Assembly (NCBI GenBank): GCA_017386805.1
Contig: JAFOGM010000074.1
Location: 1-5,698, forward strand
DNA length: 5,698 nt
Direction: 5' to 3'
DNA from: Bacillota bacterium
GTDB lineage: Bacteria > Bacillota > Clostridia > Peptostreptococcales > Anaerovoracaceae
Shown one piece after another: positions 4,809 through 5,698 of this stretch. How positions within the stretch are numbered: position 1 is the first letter of the stretch; each line of letters begins with the position of its first letter. Both the position numbers and the translations under genes were made by a program. Below the pieces are notes generated by a model. The model made no database searches and had not been told where the DNA came from. It was given only the letters and a program-made list of their open reading frames with translations.

Positions 4809-5698
4809 ATGAAGACATTACTGATGAATGGTAAAGTATATGTGGAACGTGAACAGTTTGTGGAAGCTGTTTTCGTGGAAGACGGCGTGATCAAGGCCAT
4901 CGGAACCAACGAAGAAATGAAGGCGCTGGCTGGTGATGCGGAAGTCATCGACTGCGAAGGAAAGACCGTGGTTCCGGGCTTCAACGATTCTCACATGCAC
5001 CTGCAGAACGTGGGCGACAGCTTATACGAAGTAAATATTTTTGGCATCGGAAGCATCGAAGAAATGGTGACCCGTTGTCAGGAATACATCGCCAAGTATC
5101 CGGAAAGATGCTGGAACGGTTTGGTGGCAGCTGGCTGGAATCAGGACATTTTCGCGGAAAAGAGAATGCCCAACCGTCACGATCTGGACAGAATTTCTAC
5201 CGAAATTCCCATCATCCTGCATCGAGTATGTCACCACATCGCTATCCTGAACACCAAGGCCATCGAAGCTCTGGGCATGGACGAAAACACTCCGGAAATC
5301 CCCGGCGGTGAAATCCAGAGAGAAGAAAACGGCTACCCCAGCGGTATTTTCTGCGAACTGGGTGCAGTGGTGGTTCAGGCAATCAAGCCCCGCACCGAAG
5401 CGCAGAAGCGTGAGATCCTGGCTATGGCCATGGATTATGCGGCACACTACGGCGTGACCTCCGTTCAGGCAAACGACCTGCGCACCAGCGATTGCTACAT
5501 GGAAAATCTGGCACTGTTCCAGGATCTGTACAAGAAGGGCGAAGCCAAGGCAAGATACCGTGCACAGGCCAGCTTCGGCAGCCCGGAAGAACTGAGAGAA
5601 TACGTGGCTTCCGGTAAGTTCGGTCCGGAACAGGAAGTGGGCGATCTGTTTAAGATGGGTCCCGTAAAGCTGTTCAAGGACGGAAGCTTAGGCGGCCG
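4809..5698 (+). CDS. Metal-dependent amidohydrolase, YtcJ-like (Amidohydrolase_3), N-terminal part
   Basis: The frame is open from the ATG at 4809 to the window edge, showing 296 residues of a protein that in this family is usually about 530-550 long. Members hydrolyse amide or formamide C-N bonds in the cytoplasm using a bound metal; true substrates are mostly unknown, with N-substituted formamide deformylase the best-known relative. Residues 1-55 form the usual small beta domain ending in VVPGFNDSHMHL, where His62 and His64 are the metal-binding HxH. Further family blocks are GWNQDIF (109-115), R-V-C-H-H near 139-143 with the following N-T-K-A, the PSGIFCE segment, GVTSVQAND and VKLFKDGSLGG (286-296), whose Lys287 and Asp291-Gly292 match the family pattern. 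GAGGT at 4796-4800, eight bases upstream, supports the start. It has its own promoter behind a terminator. There is no signal peptide. Confidence 0.88.
   Translation, partial: MKTLLMNGKVYVEREQFVEAVFVEDGVIKAIGTNEEMKALAGDAEVIDCEGKTVVPGFNDSHMHLQNVGDSLYEVNIFGIGSIEEMVTRCQEYIAKYPERCWNGLVAAGWNQDIFAEKRMPNRHDLDRISTEIPIILHRVCHHIAILNTKAIEALGMDENTPEIPGGEIQREENGYPSGIFCELGAVVVQAIKPRTEAQKREILAMAMDYAAHYGVTSVQANDLRTSDCYMENLALFQDLYKKGEAKARYRAQASFGSPEELREYVASGKFGPEQEVGDLFKMGPVKLFKDGSLGG

Noticed and set aside
5075..5311. Small + strand frame of 78 codons
   Set aside because: It lies wholly within the amidohydrolase coding sequence in another frame, and its product is low-complexity with no ribosome binding site.

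Overview
The window most likely comes from a low-to-mid GC, probably anaerobic member of the Firmicutes. This rests on the strong AGGAGG-type ribosome binding sites, consensus sigma-A promoters, a Gram-positive-style lipoprotein signal (MKKRLFALL... ending in TACGG) and a LacX-type aldose epimerase. The genus cannot be told from the sequence. All genes lie on the + strand and no mobile element, RNA gene or CRISPR array is visible.

Layout. (1) Positions 1-433 hold the C-terminal half of an aldose 1-epimerase of the LacX type. (2) A near-consensus promoter (430-458) overlaps the stop codon of that gene and drives a four-gene unit: a cytoplasmic sulfatase (547-1998), then the permease (2015-2800), ATPase (2816-3604) and lipoprotein substrate-binding protein (3663-4655) of an SsuABC/TauABC-type ABC importer. 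A strong intrinsic terminator (4669-4698) ends the unit. (3) A second near-consensus promoter (4709-4737) and a leader with a GC-rich hairpin precede a metal-dependent amidohydrolase (YtcJ/Amidohydrolase_3 type, 4809 onward), which is cut by the window edge.

Working together. The sulfatase has no signal peptide and is the first gene of an operon that otherwise encodes a complete importer of the sulfonate/nitrate/taurine class. The simplest reading is that a small organic sulfate ester (or a related sulfonate or phosphonate-like compound) is captured by the lipoprotein, imported by the permease/ATPase pair and hydrolysed in the cytoplasm, releasing sulfate and an alcohol or phenol. This resembles in concept the ats sulfate-ester operons of pseudomonads, but the substrate is not known from the sequence. 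The enzyme that would convert the active-site cysteine to formylglycine is not in the window. The amidohydrolase is a separate transcription unit, so a shared pathway with the importer is only a possibility.

No gene-free stretch exceeds 300 bases. The longest, 4656-4808 and 434-546, are filled by the terminator, promoters and leaders described below.
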